Shown: piece after piece, positions 1 to 8,609 of the stretch
How positions within the stretch are numbered: the stretch's first letter is position 1
Layout: every line of letters starts with the position of its first letter
Source of the DNA: an uncultured Enterobacteriaceae bacterium
GTDB taxonomy: Bacteria > Pseudomonadota > Gammaproteobacteria > Enterobacterales > Enterobacteriaceae
Direction: 5' to 3'
DNA length: 64,000 nt
NCBI GenBank assembly: GCA_936920625.1
Contig: CAKZHC010000051.1
Span: 3,768 to 67,767, forward strand
Made by a program: the position numbers and the translations under genes
The notes under the pieces: generated by a model
The model's input: only the letters and a program-made list of their open reading frames with translations
Database searches by the model: none
What the model was told of the DNA's origin: nothing

Positions 1-2468
1 TTGGCTATGACAGTGATTGAAGAGAGTGCCATCGCTGCACCTGCAATAATAGGATTGAGCAAAGTACCAGTAAAAGGCCAGAGCACACCAGCAGCAAGCG
101 GAATACTACAGATATTGTAGAAAAAGGCACCCAACAAATTCTGCTTCATGTTACGCAACGTTGCACGCGAGATTGCCAGCGCATCTGTCACACTACTGAT
201 ATCGGGACGCATCAGGGTAATACCTGCACTTTCTATCGCAATAGCACTGCCACTACCCATTGCCATACCCAATTCTGCCTGCGCCAGAGCCGGGGCATCA
301 TTAATACCATCACCAATCATTGCGACCCGGTATCCCTGATGCTGGAGTGCGCCAATTGCCGCTGCTTTTCCTTCCGGGTGGACTCCAGCAATAACATGCT
401 CTATACCTGCCTGTTTCGCCAGCGCCCGTGCCGTAGCCTCATTATCCCCTGTTAGCATCACCAGCCGATAACCCTGACTGCGCAACGCAGACAATGCCGG
501 GATACTTCGGCTACGAAGCTGGTCACTGAGAATAAAGATCGCGACAGCCTGGTTGTCTGCCGCCAGAAACACAGGTGTAGCACCTGCTGCCAGGCTCGCG
601 CAATGCGCTGCCTGAATCTGCGCTGTGTCAATCCCTTCCCGGCTAAGAAACTCACCACTACCTAATAACAGGTGGTGCCGATCCACCACACCACTTACAC
701 CCAGCCCCCCTCTCTGGCGGAAATGAGTGACTTCAGGTAGCACAGAATCCGGCGCCTGACGTACAATCGCCTGGGCCAGTGGATGACCGGAATTCTGCCC
801 CAGCGCAGCAGCCCAGCGTATTGCCTGATGCAGGCTAACACCATGGCAGACCTCTGTTGCCACTACCTTTGGTTTGCCCTCAGTCAACGTACCTGTCTTA
901 TCAAATACCAGCGTGTCAATTTCACTGGCGCGTTGCAGAGCATCTGCATCACGCACTATCACACCTAACTCCGCAGCACGCCCAATGCCAGTAATGACTG
1001 CCATTGGGGTAGCAAGCCCCAGTGCACAAGGACAGGCAATAATAAGAGTAGTAGTAGCAACAACCAGGCTGTATATTAATTTTGGTTCCGGCCCCACTAT
1101 TCCCCAGATAATCGCGCTGATCAGGGCGATTGCAATGACTGTCGGCACAAATACCGCTGAAACCCGGTCAGCCATCCGGCCGAGTTCACTCTTACTGCTT
1201 TGGGCCTGGCGCACCAGATGAATGATATGTGCCAGCATGGTATTTGTCCCCACCGCACTGGCACGAAACAGTGCACTTCCATCCTGTACCAGCGTGCCCG
1301 CACTAAGACGATCATCCACGCTTTTATGTTGTGGCAGCACTTCACCAGTCAGCATAGCTTCATCCAGCCAGACCTCACCCTGAACAATCACACCATCCAC
1401 AGGCACCTTGTCACCGGGTGTCACCCGCAAGGTCATCCCTACATTCACCTGGTTTAAGGGACGCTGTTGTTCTCTGCCATTCTCTACCACGCGCGCAACA
1501 GGTGGGGCCAAATCTGCCAGTCGCTCCAGTGCGCCTGATGCATGCTGGCGGGCACGCTGTTCAAGTAAGTGACCAAGATTTATCAGACCAATGATCATCA
1601 CACTGGCCTCGTAATAAAGATGACGTGCTTCAGGAGGAATATAACGCGGCCAGAGATTAACAAACAGTGAATAGAGCCATGCTATACCTGTACCCAGCGC
1701 CACCAGCGTGTCCATTGTTGTGATTCCACTACACAAGTTACGCCACGCATTACGATAGTAGTGACCTCCAGCCAGTATCATCACTACCAGTGTCAGCATT
1801 CCTGTCGCAAGCCAGCTTCGCTGGTTGCTGTCAGTGAGTATCATATTACTGCCAGTCATGCCCCAGATTATCAGCAAAATGCCTGTCAGCAGCGCTAAAG
1901 CTGACTGCCAGGCAAAGCGATACACCGAGTGAGCAGCCGAAGCGTGCTGTTTTTCCCGAAAGATAGTTTCATTCTTTACTGCCTGTGCCCGGTAACCCAC
2001 CTTATTGACCGCCGAAACGAGCATCTCTGCATCGACAAAACCCAGCACCAGCGCGCTGCGATCACCAAGGTTAATCCTGACCTGTTTTACGCCAGCAACT
2101 CCATTAAGCGCCTTTTCTACCCGACCGACGCAACTAGCACAGCTCATGTCTTCAATCAGCAGATAATGCAGATTATCCGTGTTTAGTTCAGCCGGCTGGG
2201 CGGCTGTAACTACCTTCGGCCCGGACTGATGTTTTATGGGTAGGTCAGGCTCCCCCGGAACAATGTCTTCTGCCAGGGTAGCCTGATAACCGCTTTTTTG
2301 AATATCAGCAATGAGGGCCTCTGCCGTAGCAGTAGAGATAACCCGTGCCTGCTTTAACGTAACATCTGCCCTGGTAACATCATCGCGTCTTTCTAGCGTG
2401 GTTTTGACCCTGCCAGTGCAGTGGCTGCACGTCAGGCCCTCAAGATTAAGTCGTATTGTACCAGACAT
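1..2468 (-). CDS. copA: Copper-exporting P-type ATPase CopA (3' end cut by window edge)
   Basis: P1B-type ATPase that pumps Cu(I) from cytoplasm to periplasm. The frame is open for about 822 residues to the window edge; E. coli CopA has 834, so only roughly the last ten residues are missing. Two N-terminal heavy-metal domains carry the CxxC pairs TCSHC (residues 14-18) and SCASC (about residue 110). The membrane CPC metal site lies in IACPCAL (near 1030), the phosphorylation motif DKTGT near 890, and the hinge GDGINDAPAL near 345. The start at 2468 matches the E. coli N-terminus and follows GGTGAGG; an ATG one codon upstream is possible. It is divergent from cueR with a CueR promoter between them. 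No frameshift was seen. Confidence 0.95.
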   Translation of the reverse strand, partial: MSGTIRLNLEGLTCSHCTGRVKTTLERRDDVTRADVTLKQARVISTATAEALIADIQKSGYQATLAEDIVPGEPDLPIKHQSGPKVVTAAQPAELNTDNLHYLLIEDMSCASCVGRVEKALNGVAGVKQVRINLGDRSALVLGFVDAEMLVSAVNKVGYRAQAVKNETIFREKQHASAAHSVYRFAWQSALALLTGILLIIWGMTGSNMILTDSNQRSWLATGMLTLVVMILAGGHYYRNAWRNLCSGITTMDTLVALGTGIAWLYSLFVNLWPRYIPPEARHLYYEASVMIIGLINLGHLLEQRARQHASGALERLADLAPPVARVVENGREQQRPLNQVNVGMTLRVTPGDKVPVDGVIVQGEVWLDEAMLTGEVLPQHKSVDDRLSAGTLVQDGSALFRASAVGTNTMLAHIIHLVRQAQSSKSELGRMADRVSAVFVPTVIAIALISAIIWGIVGPEPKLIYSLVVATTTLIIACPCALGLATPMAVITGIGRAAELGVIVRDADALQRASEIDTLVFDKTGTLTEGKPKVVATEVCHGVSLHQAIRWAAALGQNSGHPLAQAIVRQAPDSVLPEVTHFRQRGGLGVSGVVDRHHLLLGSGEFLSREGIDTAQIQAAHCASLAAGATPVFLAADNQAVAIFILSDQLRSRSIPALSALRSQGYRLVMLTGDNEATARALAKQAGIEHVIAGVHPEGKAAAIGALQHQGYRVAMIGDGINDAPALAQAELGMAMGSGSAIAIESAGITLMRPDISSVTDALAISRATLRNMKQNLLGAFFYNICSIPLAAGVLWPFTGTLLNPIIAGAAMALSSITVIA

Positions 2469-2605
2469 CATTCACCTCACCATCTGAACCTCAGATCTGC
2501 ATCAGCGTAACGTGCTTACCGGCAATTATCAGGCTGCCCGCATAAGTGTAACGTTTTACGCATTACACAGTATGATTTCTGCGCCGGGCTATCACGGCCC
2601 TACAG

Positions 2606-2636
2606 AGGGTAAACCTTCCGGTAACGGGAAAGTCAA
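2606..2636 (-). promoter_or_regulatory. CueR-controlled copA promoter
   Basis: Read on the minus strand there is a -35 TTGACT (2631-2636) and a -10 TACCCT (2606-2611) separated by 19 bp. This overlong spacer is typical of MerR-family promoters. The spacer and its edge hold the dyad ACCTTCC-N7-GGAAAGT (2613-2633), very like the E. coli copA CueR box. The site fires towards copA; CueR is known to untwist such spacers when it binds Cu(I). Confidence 0.85.
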
Positions 2637-2803
2637 CAGATACTCTTCCCATCTGATATCAGTCCCTGCACCACAGCCTTTAAAAGAGCAAATTTTGCGC
2701 ACAATGTGCACAAGATGGTAGGATCAGAGCAGCCTTTTTTAAATCCCGGCTGTATCACCTGCAATGCAGCTGTCTGGAATAGTGTGATTCAGGAGCAGAA
2801 AAG

Positions 2804-3202
2804 ATGAACATTAGTGACGTGGCCAAAAAAACGGGGCTAACCAAGAAAACAATTCGATTCTACGAAGAAAAGGGAATAATAACACCGCCAGCACGCCGCA
2901 TAAACGGTTACCGTAGTTACAATACCCGGCACATTGAAGAGCTTTCTCTGCTACGTCAGACACGTCAGGCCGGTTTTTCTCTGGAGGAGTGCCGGGAGAT
3001 GCTACAACTATTCAACAACCCAGCGCGTCGCAGCGCTGATGTAAAACAGCGCACGCTAAAGAAAATCACCGAAATTGAGAAACATATTGCCGCGTTGATT
3101 CAGATACGCGACCGCTTACTGGCACTAGCCACAGAGTGTCCGGGTGATGACAGCCACGACTGCCCTATCATTAATCACCTGGCCTGCAACACCGCAGAAT
3201 GA
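2804..3202 (+). CDS. cueR: Copper-responsive MerR-family activator CueR
   Basis: Dimeric Cu(I)-sensing transcription activator of copA, 132 residues (E. coli 135). The N-terminal winged HTH reads MNISDVAKKTGLTKKTIRFYEEKG and is followed by the long dimerisation helix. The metal loop CPGDDSHDC keeps both copper-ligand cysteines with the E. coli spacing. The extreme C-terminus lacks the Cys-His-rich tail found in E. coli. The start follows AGGAG at good spacing. It is divergent from copA, 335 bp away. Family assignment is firm; that it controls the local copA follows from the box between them. Confidence 0.95.
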   Translation: MNISDVAKKTGLTKKTIRFYEEKGIITPPARRINGYRSYNTRHIEELSLLRQTRQAGFSLEECREMLQLFNNPARRSADVKQRTLKKITEIEKHIAALIQIRDRLLALATECPGDDSHDCPIINHLACNTAE

Positions 3203-3271
3203 ATCTGTGGGAGATAATCGAGTAATGTTTATCTCTGGCAGGATAGTTGTTTCACATCATGGTAACATGAC

Positions 3272-3296
3272 GGTTGCGCTTTATTGATGCGCAACC
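3272..3296. other. Inverted repeat after cueR
   Basis: Perfect 8-bp stem GGTTGCGC/GCGCAACC with a 9-nt loop, lying between the convergent cueR and cnoX. No T-tract follows on either strand, so it is not a classical intrinsic terminator. It may still be a weak transcription end or a remnant. Confidence 0.3.
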
Positions 3297-3372
3297 AAAA
3301 CGTGAGGCTTTACCAACGATCTGGACAAGTTACATCGTCAACATAGATAAAAGACGGCTGTTATAAAATCTG

Positions 3373-4230
3373 TCAGTACAATAAAGCGTAAAGCAGACGG
3401 CGATATCTGGCCGCCAGTGCGTCACCTGTGCCTAACGCTGCCAGGATCTCCTGTAATGTTTTGCGTACCTGTCCGTCAGAGGCAGTCAGATCATCCTTCA
3501 GGAAAGTAAACAGCATATCCAGCGCTTCTTCATTACGTCCTACCTGATGTAACTGTACTGCCAGCATACATCCCAGCCCACAGTTATTAGGGTCGTCACT
3601 TAATTGCATCTGGAGTTGTTGAATTTCAGGCGTATCAGCCGCCTGTCTTAGCAAATCTATCTGAGCAATCAGTCCCTGATAACGCGTATCCTGATCCTGC
3701 AAAGGTACTGCCTGTAATACCCCCTCAGCATCATCACTACGATTTAAGGCAATCAGTACCTCTGCCAGTGAAAAACCAATTTCGCTGTTTTGCTCACTAA
3801 GCTGCCAGGCTTCTCTAAGTAACGGTAATGCTTCTAGCGGTTTACCGTCGTTGAACAGTGCTATCCCGGCTTGTGCTTTAATCTCTTCTGGTTTGGGCAA
3901 CACGTTTTCCAGTAACGCCCGGATTGCATCTTCAGACTGAGGGCCCTGTAAACCATCTATCGGCTGACCATTCCGAAACAGATAGAGGGCAGGAACTCCC
4001 CGCAATCCAAATTGAGCCGCTATCAACGGTTCAGAATCACAATCGAGTTTAGCCAGAATTACGTGACCACTATGCTGCTGTGCCAGCCGCTCGAGCATGG
4101 GTGTAAGCTGTTGACAATGCCTGCTGTTCACTGACCAGAAATAAAAAAGTACCGGAACCTGCATCGATTTTTCCAGCATCTGGTGAAGATTGGATTCGTT
4201 AAGATTAACAATCGTAGCTTGTGATGACAT
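3373..4230 (-). CDS. cnoX: Chaperedoxin CnoX (YbbN)
   Basis: Cytoplasmic thioredoxin-TPR protein that protects substrates from overoxidation and hands them to GroEL and DnaK in E. coli. Length 285 residues (E. coli 284). An N-terminal thioredoxin fold (about 1-110) carries SRHC in place of the redox CxxC, as in E. coli (SQHC), so it should not be a disulfide reductase. TPR-like helices fill the rest and the C-terminus RRLLYALLY is conserved. In E. coli it also lies beside ybbO, as here. The intervening qmcA-ybbJ and ybbLM genes that E. coli has between cueR and ybbN are absent. Confidence 0.95.
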   Translation of the reverse strand: MSSQATIVNLNESNLHQMLEKSMQVPVLFYFWSVNSRHCQQLTPMLERLAQQHSGHVILAKLDCDSEPLIAAQFGLRGVPALYLFRNGQPIDGLQGPQSEDAIRALLENVLPKPEEIKAQAGIALFNDGKPLEALPLLREAWQLSEQNSEIGFSLAEVLIALNRSDDAEGVLQAVPLQDQDTRYQGLIAQIDLLRQAADTPEIQQLQMQLSDDPNNCGLGCMLAVQLHQVGRNEEALDMLFTFLKDDLTASDGQVRKTLQEILAALGTGDALAARYRRLLYALLY

Positions 4231-4311
4231 ACGTAGTATCTCTATTTAACTGAAATCCCCACTCTTATGGGGGTACTTACTGTAATGATCAAGGAGAAAA
4301 TCAGTACAGAA

Positions 4312-5082
4312 TTATTTTTTACACAATACGCGATCCTTAAGTACCGCCGGCATCAGGCGTAGCAGTGATACTGCCCAGGCGATAGGGGTAACAGGATAGC
4401 GCCGCCGTGGATATTTGCTTTCAAGAGCGTGCTGCAATGCAGGCAAAACCGCTGAAACAGGACGCGTAAGGTGTGAAATACTGCCGGGGTTTTTAACCGG
4501 CTCAGCAGCCTGTGCCTGCCAGACATTTTCAGTAAAACGGCTATCGATTGGGCCGGGTTCAATTAAGCTGACGTGAATGCCGCTGCCATAGAGTTCCTGC
4601 CGTAAGGCATCACTCCAAGCCTCAAGCGCAAATTTACTGGCAGCATAAGTGCCGCGGCCAGCAGTAACGACAAGCCCTAGCACCGAGCTGGTGTTAATTA
4701 TTCGCCCCTCATCCTGTAATTGCATTGCGGGTAGCAGCTTCATCGTCAGTTGATGTGTACCGAACAGATTGGTGGAAAATTGTCGCTCCATCTGAACACG
4801 GCTGATGGCATCTAATTTCCCATATATAGCAAAACCAGCATTATTGAAAAGGCCATAGAGGCGATGGTTACAACGTTCCAGCACGGTATCTGAGGCACTG
4901 TCAACACTTTCCGGATCATCCAAATCAAGCTGAATGCCGTCAAAGCCGAGCTGATTCATACGAGCGACATCTGCTGGCTTGCGGCAGGCAGCCAGCACGT
5001 AATAGCCACGACTCAGTAAGTGGTTGGCAGCGGCTAGTCCAATTCCGCTGGAACAACCAGTAATAAGCACTGCTTTTTGCAT
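4312..5082 (-). CDS. ybbO: SDR-family oxidoreductase YbbO
   Basis: Short-chain dehydrogenase/reductase, 256 residues, using NADP(H); the E. coli homologue reduces medium and long aldehydes. Visible are the Rossmann motif TGCSSGIG near the N-terminus, the NNAG motif, and the catalytic S and YxxxK (YAASK). The start at 5082 (MQKAVLITG) has AGGTAA just upstream. An alternative at 5112 gives MWHKAAS, resembling the annotated E. coli N-terminus. The frame stays open further upstream to 5184, but that part looks like the end of tesA. The C-terminal ~30 residues are hydrophobic, as in the family. Confidence 0.88.
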   Translation of the reverse strand: MQKAVLITGCSSGIGLAAANHLLSRGYYVLAACRKPADVARMNQLGFDGIQLDLDDPESVDSASDTVLERCNHRLYGLFNNAGFAIYGKLDAISRVQMERQFSTNLFGTHQLTMKLLPAMQLQDEGRIINTSSVLGLVVTAGRGTYAASKFALEAWSDALRQELYGSGIHVSLIEPGPIDSRFTENVWQAQAAEPVKNPGSISHLTRPVSAVLPALQHALESKYPRRRYPVTPIAWAVSLLRLMPAVLKDRVLCKK

Positions 5083-5199
5083 AATGTTACCTGATGCAGC
5101 TTTATGCCACATTTGTTGATGCACAATTTGTCCAGTCAATGATTTTACCGCCATCCCGTCAGTAAACTCCTGTGCCTGAGGCACAACGGGAATACCATC
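5083..5199 (-). pseudogene. tesA: Remnant of tesA 3' end fused in frame upstream of ybbO
   Basis: The frame upstream of ybbO reads DGIPVVPQAQEFTDG then MAVKSLTGQIVH. It aligns with the E. coli TesA C-terminus (DGIHPNRDAQPF, then MAKQLQPLVNH) at shared D, G, I, AQ, F, MA, L and VH positions. In E. coli tesA sits directly upstream of ybbO. In-frame stops (TAA, TGA) occur just before it and no body of tesA was found up to purK (5200-5442). The thioesterase I gene therefore appears deleted except for its tail. This is inference from a short alignment. Confidence 0.55.
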
Positions 5200-5442
5200 C
5201 GGTTACCTTCACTCAGCACTAATCCAGATCCGTTGCAGACCCTCATCAGACCTGATTTTTTTGCCAGTACCTGACAAACAACACATAAGGCTGACTATGA
5301 TGGCTGCTATTATTTGCCGGAGGTGTTGGTTACAAATTAAGAGTAACATACGCTGGAAGAAGGTCCAGTTGTGGGACGTAATACATTACAGCTGGTTTGA
5401 TAAGACAATAGCTTTAAACCGCAGAGAACTGTGCCGGAACAA
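5200..5442. other. Intergenic region, no supported gene
   Basis: Between the tesA remnant and purK, where E. coli has ybbA-ybbP and Rhs material. Only short chance frames with stops are present. No tRNA, terminator or repeat was recognised. Confidence 0.4.
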
Positions 5443-6513
5443 CTATTCATTTAGTTGTTGTAACACCCATCCTGTGCTGTGCTGATAATCCTCTGGTAAC
5501 ATCTGAGTTAACGCTTTAACTGTCAGGCTGAGAACGGTGCGATCAGAATAACTGAGATTAAGATGGCCGACTTTGCGTGCTGGCCGCACCATTTTGTTAT
5601 ACCAGTGCAAATGCACCAGTGGCAGATCCAGCCACTGATAATTCAGCTCCGTACCTATCAGGTTTATCATCACTGAGGGTGAGCTGACTACTGGTACGGG
5701 TAGCGGCAAACTAAGAATTGCTCGCAGATGCAGTTCAAACTGGCTGATTGAGGCGCCATTCTGAGTCCAGTGACCACTATTATGTACTCGTGGAGCTAGC
5801 TCATTAATCATCAATTCCCCTTCCACGATAAAACACTCCATCGCCATCACCCCAATGTAGCCAAGTTTATCCATAATGGCAGAGAGCATCTGCTCGGCCT
5901 GCTGCTGAAGCCTGGCGTCTGGTTCGGCCAGTGCAACACTGGCGTACAGCATCCCCCGCTGATGCAGGTTGTATGTTAGCGGATAGAATACGGTGCTGCC
6001 ATCACGACCTCTGGCGCCTATTAGGGAAACTTCACCTGAAAAATTAATAAGCTGCTCAGCCAAACAGGTACCATAACACGCCGCTGGCAACAGGTTAGTT
6101 TCATCCTTATGCACACGCCACTGGCCACGCCCGTCATAACCACCACTGCGCCGTTTAACAATGACCTCTTCACCCATACGGGTAAATATCTGTGGCCACT
6201 CAAGCGTTTCAGCGAGCGGCTGCCAGAGTGCAGTTGCCAGTTGTAGCTCATCCAATAGTTGTTTCTGCGTTAAACGGTCTGCAATAAGCGGAAAGATATC
6301 GCGATTTACAAAAGCTTCATGATGCGCCAGCCATTGAGTAAGTGCTGTTTCCGGCCAGCATTCAATTTCAGCCGTAACCACACTCTGCTCCACTGGCAGT
6401 GTTTCAGGCTTAGCATCTGGCCCGACAGGAAAAACGGTAATACCCAGCGGCTCACCCGCCTGGCGCAACATGCGACCTAACTGGCCATCGCCAAGGACAC
6501 AAACTGACTTCAT
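5443..6513 (-). CDS. purK: N5-carboxyaminoimidazole ribonucleotide synthase PurK
   Basis: ATP-grasp enzyme of purine synthesis that converts AIR, ATP and bicarbonate to N5-CAIR. Length 356 residues (E. coli 355). It begins MKSVCVLGDGQLGRMLRQAG with the nucleotide-binding glycine motif; VKRRSGGYDGRGQ is the ATP-grasp lysine/glycine loop; MINELAPRVHNSGHWT is the metal-binding C-terminal motif. Its ATG overlaps the purE stop (ATGA, 6510-6513), so the two are translationally coupled. The last residues differ from E. coli but length is normal. Confidence 0.96.
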   Translation of the reverse strand: MKSVCVLGDGQLGRMLRQAGEPLGITVFPVGPDAKPETLPVEQSVVTAEIECWPETALTQWLAHHEAFVNRDIFPLIADRLTQKQLLDELQLATALWQPLAETLEWPQIFTRMGEEVIVKRRSGGYDGRGQWRVHKDETNLLPAACYGTCLAEQLINFSGEVSLIGARGRDGSTVFYPLTYNLHQRGMLYASVALAEPDARLQQQAEQMLSAIMDKLGYIGVMAMECFIVEGELMINELAPRVHNSGHWTQNGASISQFELHLRAILSLPLPVPVVSSPSVMINLIGTELNYQWLDLPLVHLHWYNKMVRPARKVGHLNLSYSDRTVLSLTVKALTQMLPEDYQHSTGWVLQQLNE

Positions 6514-7019
6514 TTAGCCTCCCGTGGGTCCGAATTGTTAAGCACTTCATCAGTCTGACGTTGACGCCAGTCTGCCAGACGCTGTGACAACGTACTGTCA
6601 TTAAGGGCCAGAATCTGAGCAGCCAGCAGAGCAGCATTAGCCGCACCAGCTTTACCAATCGCTAGCGTGCCAACCGGAATACCCCGTGGCATTTGTACGA
6701 TAGAGTAAAGGCTATCCAGGCCACTCAGTGCCAGACTCTGAACAGGTACGCCCAGTACTGGCAGCAGAGTTTTAGCTGCCAGCATTCCGGGCAAGTGTGC
6801 GGCACCTCCGGCACCCGCAATAATGACCTGATAGCCGTTATCTACAGCCTGTTCAGCAAATTGATAGAGTTTATCAGGTGTGCGATGGGCAGAAATCACT
6901 CCAGCGTGATAAGGAAGTCTGAGGTTGTCGAGCATGCTGGCAGCATCACTCATGGTCGCCCAGTCACTTTTGGAGCCCATTACAATAGCAATTCGCACCG
7001 GGATGGCAGAAGAAAGCAT
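6510..7019 (-). CDS. purE: N5-carboxyaminoimidazole ribonucleotide mutase PurE
   Basis: Class I PurE, cytoplasmic octamer that rearranges N5-CAIR to CAIR, the step after PurK. Length 169 residues, as in E. coli. MGSKSDWATM forms the phosphate-binding loop, SAHRTPD holds the catalytic histidine, and GAGGAAHLPG is the second active-site loop. It is first gene of a purE-purK pair with a 4-nt overlap. A few residues precede IAIVMGSKSD, as in E. coli. Confidence 0.97.
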   Translation of the reverse strand: MLSSAIPVRIAIVMGSKSDWATMSDAASMLDNLRLPYHAGVISAHRTPDKLYQFAEQAVDNGYQVIIAGAGGAAHLPGMLAAKTLLPVLGVPVQSLALSGLDSLYSIVQMPRGIPVGTLAIGKAGAANAALLAAQILALNDSTLSQRLADWRQRQTDEVLNNSDPREAK

Positions 7020-7088
7020 GCGGATATGACCCCTGTTATTATCGAGCCTGCTATCAGGAGAGAAAGATACCCCAAGGCCAAAAGCAAA

Positions 7089-7126
7089 ATCATAACACGT
7101 TCAGACCGCGTGGGAAACGCCTGCCC
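7089..7126 (-). promoter_or_regulatory. Possible purE promoter with degenerate PurR operator
   Basis: On the minus strand, GGGCAGGCGTTTCCC (7112-7126) matches the PurR consensus at about 10 of 15 positions, including the central CGTTT. A candidate -10 TATGAT lies at 7089-7094. The position fits the E. coli purEK control region, but the match is weak and no good -35 was seen. Confidence 0.3.
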
Positions 7127-7166
7127 CAGCCGTCTGTCTGTGCCTGCTCTGCACACGCATCATACT

Positions 7167-7892
7167 TTACCAGCGAAAAGTTATTAACTCTGTCTTGGCA
7201 GGCGTCACTTTAATGACTGAGCCTGTTTCATTCCATGCGCCCAAAACGATACGTTCAGCATCAGCACCATTAATCCGCAAATGGTGAACCGCCGGACGAT
7301 GGGTATGCCCATGAATCAAACGCTGAACCCGGCAATTCTGCATCACTTGTTCCACTGTCTGCTGGCTGACATCCATAATTTCTAAGAATTTTTGCTGCTT
7401 GGCAGCCTTACTGTTAGTCCGTATCCGATTACCAATCATCAGACGCAAAGAGAAGGGCAAACAGCGATACAAGCGCTGTAACCAGCGCTGATGTACCACA
7501 CGGCGAAAACGCTGATAACGCTTATCATCCGTGCATAGCGTATCACCATGCATTATCAGCGCTGGCTGACCATAAAGATCGATCACCTGTTGTGCCGGTA
7601 GTAATCGTAACCCTGACTGACTGGCAAACCGCTTTCCCAGCATAAAATCACGATTACCATGAATGAAATAACAGGGGATCCCAGTGGAACTTAAGCGAAA
7701 TAGTGCAGCAGCTACCTGCTGGTGAAGTGGGCTGGGGTCGTCATCGCCAATCCACGTATCAAATAGATCGCCCAGAATATAGAGTGCGTCCGCACAACAC
7801 GCTTCCCGCTCTAAAAAAGCAATAAAACCGGCTGTAATCGTCGGTTCTTGCGGTGACAGATGAATATCTGAAATAAACAGTGTGGCAGACAT
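7167..7892 (-). CDS. lpxH: UDP-2,3-diacylglucosamine diphosphatase LpxH
   Basis: Calcineurin-type metallophosphoesterase that hydrolyses UDP-2,3-diacylglucosamine to lipid X in lipid A synthesis, at the inner-membrane cytoplasmic face. Length 241 residues (E. coli 240). All metal-ligand motifs are visible: SDIHL, GDLFDTW, GNRDFM, MHGDTL and HGHTHRP. The ATG overlaps the ppiB stop as TAATG, so it is likely cotranscribed with ppiB. A lipid A gene kept intact indicates that an outer membrane is still made. Confidence 0.96.
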   Translation of the reverse strand: MSATLFISDIHLSPQEPTITAGFIAFLEREACCADALYILGDLFDTWIGDDDPSPLHQQVAAALFRLSSTGIPCYFIHGNRDFMLGKRFASQSGLRLLPAQQVIDLYGQPALIMHGDTLCTDDKRYQRFRRVVHQRWLQRLYRCLPFSLRLMIGNRIRTNSKAAKQQKFLEIMDVSQQTVEQVMQNCRVQRLIHGHTHRPAVHHLRINGADAERIVLGAWNETGSVIKVTPAKTELITFRW

Positions 7893-8389
7893 TATTCAGT
7901 GACAGTCACTTTTTCAATAATAACATCCTCTTTGGGAACATCCTGGTGAACACCGTTACTCCCGGTTGCCACAACTTTAATTTTATCGACTACATCTTCC
8001 ATACCCTCAACCACCTCAGCAAATACGCAATAGCCCCACCCTTGCAGGCTTTTATCACGAAAATTCAGAAAATCATTGTCCTTTACATTAATAAAGAACT
8101 GGGCGGTAGCTGAGTTCGGTGCCTGAGTACGAGCCATAGCGAGAGTACCACGGGTGTTTTTCAAACCATTGTTGGCCTCGTTTATAATCTCTTTTTCGGT
8201 GGTTTTTAGCTTCATGCCTGGCTCATAACCACCACCCTGAATCATAAAATCCTTGATAACACGATGAAAAATGGTGTTATTGTAGTGGCCTGCCCGGCAG
8301 TAATTAAGGAAGTTCTCAACAGTGATAGGCGCTTCTTTTGCAAAAGTTTTAATCACAATATCGCCGTAATTTGTCTCGAAGGTGACCAT
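7892..8389 (-). CDS. ppiB: Peptidyl-prolyl isomerase B (cyclophilin)
   Basis: Cytoplasmic cyclophilin, 165 residues (E. coli 164), with no signal peptide. Catalytic-core motifs are FHRVIKDFMIQGG, with the catalytic arginine after FH, and ATAQFFIN plus YCVFAEVVEGMDVV-like segments. It is first gene of a ppiB-lpxH pair (1-nt overlap) and divergent from cysS. Confidence 0.96.
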   Translation of the reverse strand: MVTFETNYGDIVIKTFAKEAPITVENFLNYCRAGHYNNTIFHRVIKDFMIQGGGYEPGMKLKTTEKEIINEANNGLKNTRGTLAMARTQAPNSATAQFFINVKDNDFLNFRDKSLQGWGYCVFAEVVEGMEDVVDKIKVVATGSNGVHQDVPKEDVIIEKVTVTE

Positions 8390-8458
8390 CTGTTTGTTCC
8401 CATAAGGTTAATATTGACATGAATACTGCCAGCCTCCCCAGGTTCTGGGAGAATTAAC

Positions 8459-8494
8459 ACTGACTTATATCACAGATTGTTACTGTGAGTCAGT
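8459..8494. repeat. Bulged inverted repeat in the ppiB-cysS intergenic region
   Basis: ACTGAC, then TTATA bulge, TCACAG, 7-nt loop, CTGTGA, GTCAGT. This makes a 12-bp interrupted stem between two divergent genes. A second small stem (CCCAG/CTGGG) lies at about 8436-8451. It could be an operator or a leader structure for either gene; no known regulator matches clearly. Confidence 0.45.
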
Positions 8495-8609
8495 TATTCG
8501 TCTTTACGCAGAGATTGCTATTTTGCATGGCGCCCGGCGTCACAATCGTTCACAATGGGCACTTTCTCGACAACCTGTTTTACTTTGTAACCCTGACCGG
8601 GATTTCTTA

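Noticed and set aside
3272..3296. Intrinsic terminator for cueR or cnoX
   Set aside because: The stem is perfect but neither strand has a T-tract after it.
8470..8488. CRP site in the ppiB-cysS region
   Set aside because: The half-sites are in the wrong order (TCACAG then CTGTGA instead of TGTGA-N6-TCACA).
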